64,000 nt of DNA from Mesorhizobium sp. (GTDB lineage Bacteria; Pseudomonadota; Alphaproteobacteria; Rhizobiales; Rhizobiaceae), in assembly GCA_004020545.1 (NCBI GenBank), contig SAQE01000009.1:62001-126000 (forward strand). The letters are read 5' to 3'. Each line of letters starts with the position of its first letter. The first letter of the stretch is position 1. The position numbers and the translations under genes are program-made. Under the pieces are notes generated by a model. That model was given only the letters and a program-made list of their open reading frames with translations, was not told the origin of the DNA and did not search any database. Positions 63,081 to 64,000 of the stretch are shown here, in pieces.

Positions 63081-64000
63081 GTGGACCGTGCGGCTAACGT
63101 GGACGCCATTTTGTTGGATGCGCTGTATTCGGCCATCCTTGGCGAGACGTCTTGGGGCAGTTGGCTCGACAACTTGGCATTGATGCTGCCCGGCGGAAAA
63201 GCGGTACTGTTCTTTCACGATGTTGACCGGTCCTCGGGCGCGTTCGTGCTTTCCTCCCGCTTCGAACCTTCTTCGCTAAAGGCCTACAACGAGCACTATG
63301 CCGCCCGAAATCCGTGGATGCCAAAGGCCGCGATCCGTCCAATCGGCATCGGAGTTCGCGCTGAGCAGATGCTGCCACGCCAAACGCTGGAGAAGACCGA
63401 ATTCTATTGCGACTTCCTGAAGCCCCAACGGCTGCAGACAGGAGTCGGAGTGACCGTCGTCCGCGATGGTGGCACGAGTTTCCTGCTGAGCGTTCTGTGC
63501 GAAGACATCGACGACAGCCAAATTAACAAGGCCGCTGATACCCTGACTCGTCTGGCGCCACACCTACGGCGTGCATTTGGCTATTTCAAGCGTCACGCGG
63601 CCGAGGAGGCGGTCACGGGGCTGGCACGTTCAATCTTCGACCTCACCTGCGTGGGCGTGCTCCTCGTAGATTCCGAGATGCGGCCGATCGCTAAGAACGC
63701 GATCGCCGAACGTGCGCTCTCCGAAGGCCATGGGATCGGCGTCAATGTCGCTGGGCGCATCAGGATCGCATCGGACGAGGCCACGCGAGCCATGCGGCAG
63801 ATGCTTTCTCAATGGGACCGGGCTACGCTAGGTGCAATTCGGACCGCATCCTTCCGGATTGCGGTGGGCCGAGACGGCCCGCCGACCCTCCGCCTGAGCC
63901 TTGTCCCTTACAACAATATGAGCGAAGCGGCGAGATACTTCACCGGCCCAATGGTGCTCGTGCTCATCGATGACTTGAGGACTCCAGTCAAAATAGCCGT
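63081..64000 (+). CDS. LuxR-type regulator, N-terminal part (runs off the window)
   Basis: A continuous frame begins at GTG 63081, four bases after an in-frame TGA and with GAGGGCGG upstream, and is open to the end of the window (306 codons). The product begins VDRAANVDAILLDALYSAIL and has a sensor-like domain pair (FFHDVDRSSGAFVLSSRF; GVLLVDSEMRPIAKNAIAE) seen in rhizobial LuxR-type regulators whose helix-turn-helix lies at the C-terminus, here outside the window. The LuxR label is therefore inferred from the N-terminal style and total length seen. Confidence 0.6.
   Translation, partial: MDRAANVDAILLDALYSAILGETSWGSWLDNLALMLPGGKAVLFFHDVDRSSGAFVLSSRFEPSSLKAYNEHYAARNPWMPKAAIRPIGIGVRAEQMLPRQTLEKTEFYCDFLKPQRLQTGVGVTVVRDGGTSFLLSVLCEDIDDSQINKAADTLTRLAPHLRRAFGYFKRHAAEEAVTGLARSIFDLTCVGVLLVDSEMRPIAKNAIAERALSEGHGIGVNVAGRIRIASDEATRAMRQMLSQWDRATLGAIRTASFRIAVGRDGPPTLRLSLVPYNNMSEAARYFTGPMVLVLIDDLRTPVKIA

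Noticed and set aside
1..64000. tRNA, rRNA or CRISPR features
   Set aside because: No cloverleaf with T-loop GTTCGAAT-type words at gene ends, no rRNA-like segments and no regularly spaced repeats were found by eye; a covariance search could still reveal small RNAs.

Overview
The window reads as chromosomal DNA from an alphaproteobacterium of the order Rhizobiales, most likely a Mesorhizobium-like (Phyllobacteriaceae) genome. The evidence is high GC content, rhizobial intergenic repeats abutting stop codons, an Irr iron regulator with an HHH motif, an rpsT-dnaA-dnaN-recF order, a complete Tad/Cpa pilus locus with CtrA-like sites, and a PodJ-type polarity protein. The genus is an inference from protein style and gene order, not from a database match.

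Region by region: 1-5.5 kb holds the translation/RNA cluster rbfA(partial)-truB-rpsO-pnp, with a CorA-type Mg transporter lodged between truB and rpsO. 5.5-8.1 kb holds an RsmC-like methyltransferase and a membrane EAL phosphodiesterase with a degenerate GGDEF domain. 8.2-11.6 kb is the fatty-acid operon fabA-fabB-fabI, divergent from irr. 11.6-14.5 kb holds a DUF4260 protein, a PlsY acyltransferase, an SH3-domain secreted protein and a D-2-hydroxyacid dehydrogenase. 14.5-17.4 kb (minus strand) is a tightly coupled MoeB-GNAT-AcnX large-AcnX small operon. 17.5-24.6 kb is the replication/repair block recF, dnaN, dnaA, rpsT, an enoyl-CoA hydratase and mutM, followed by deoB.

26-39.3 kb is the Tad (Flp) pilus locus: two TadE-like pseudopilins, a pilus N-domain protein, the pilin pilA, prepilin peptidase cpaA, cpaBCDEF, tadB, tadC and tadD. 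Every promoter region of this locus has a match, with at most one mismatch, to the CtrA site TTAA-N7-TTAA. This points to cell-cycle control of the pilus, and podJ at 54.9-59 kb has a similar upstream site.

39.4-45.7 kb holds an M17 aminopeptidase, a MarR-like regulator, an NlpC/P60 hydrolase, and the ligase-associated DNA-repair pair Lhr-like helicase and PdeM. 45.7-54.7 kb looks like a sulfite module: SoeABC-type sulfite dehydrogenase, a small basic protein coupled to soeA, a divergent LysR regulator, then an Hsp70-like protein and a TSUP exporter with its TIGR02186 partner. A LiuR-like MerR regulator follows PodJ.

From about 60 kb the sequence is visibly less GC-rich and looks like an accessory segment. 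It holds a secreted TAP-like alpha/beta hydrolase translationally coupled to a small four-cysteine secreted protein, a decayed paralogue of that small protein, a 30-bp palindrome and an IS256-type transposase remnant. The window ends inside a regulator gene. No tRNA, rRNA, CRISPR array or intact insertion sequence was seen.
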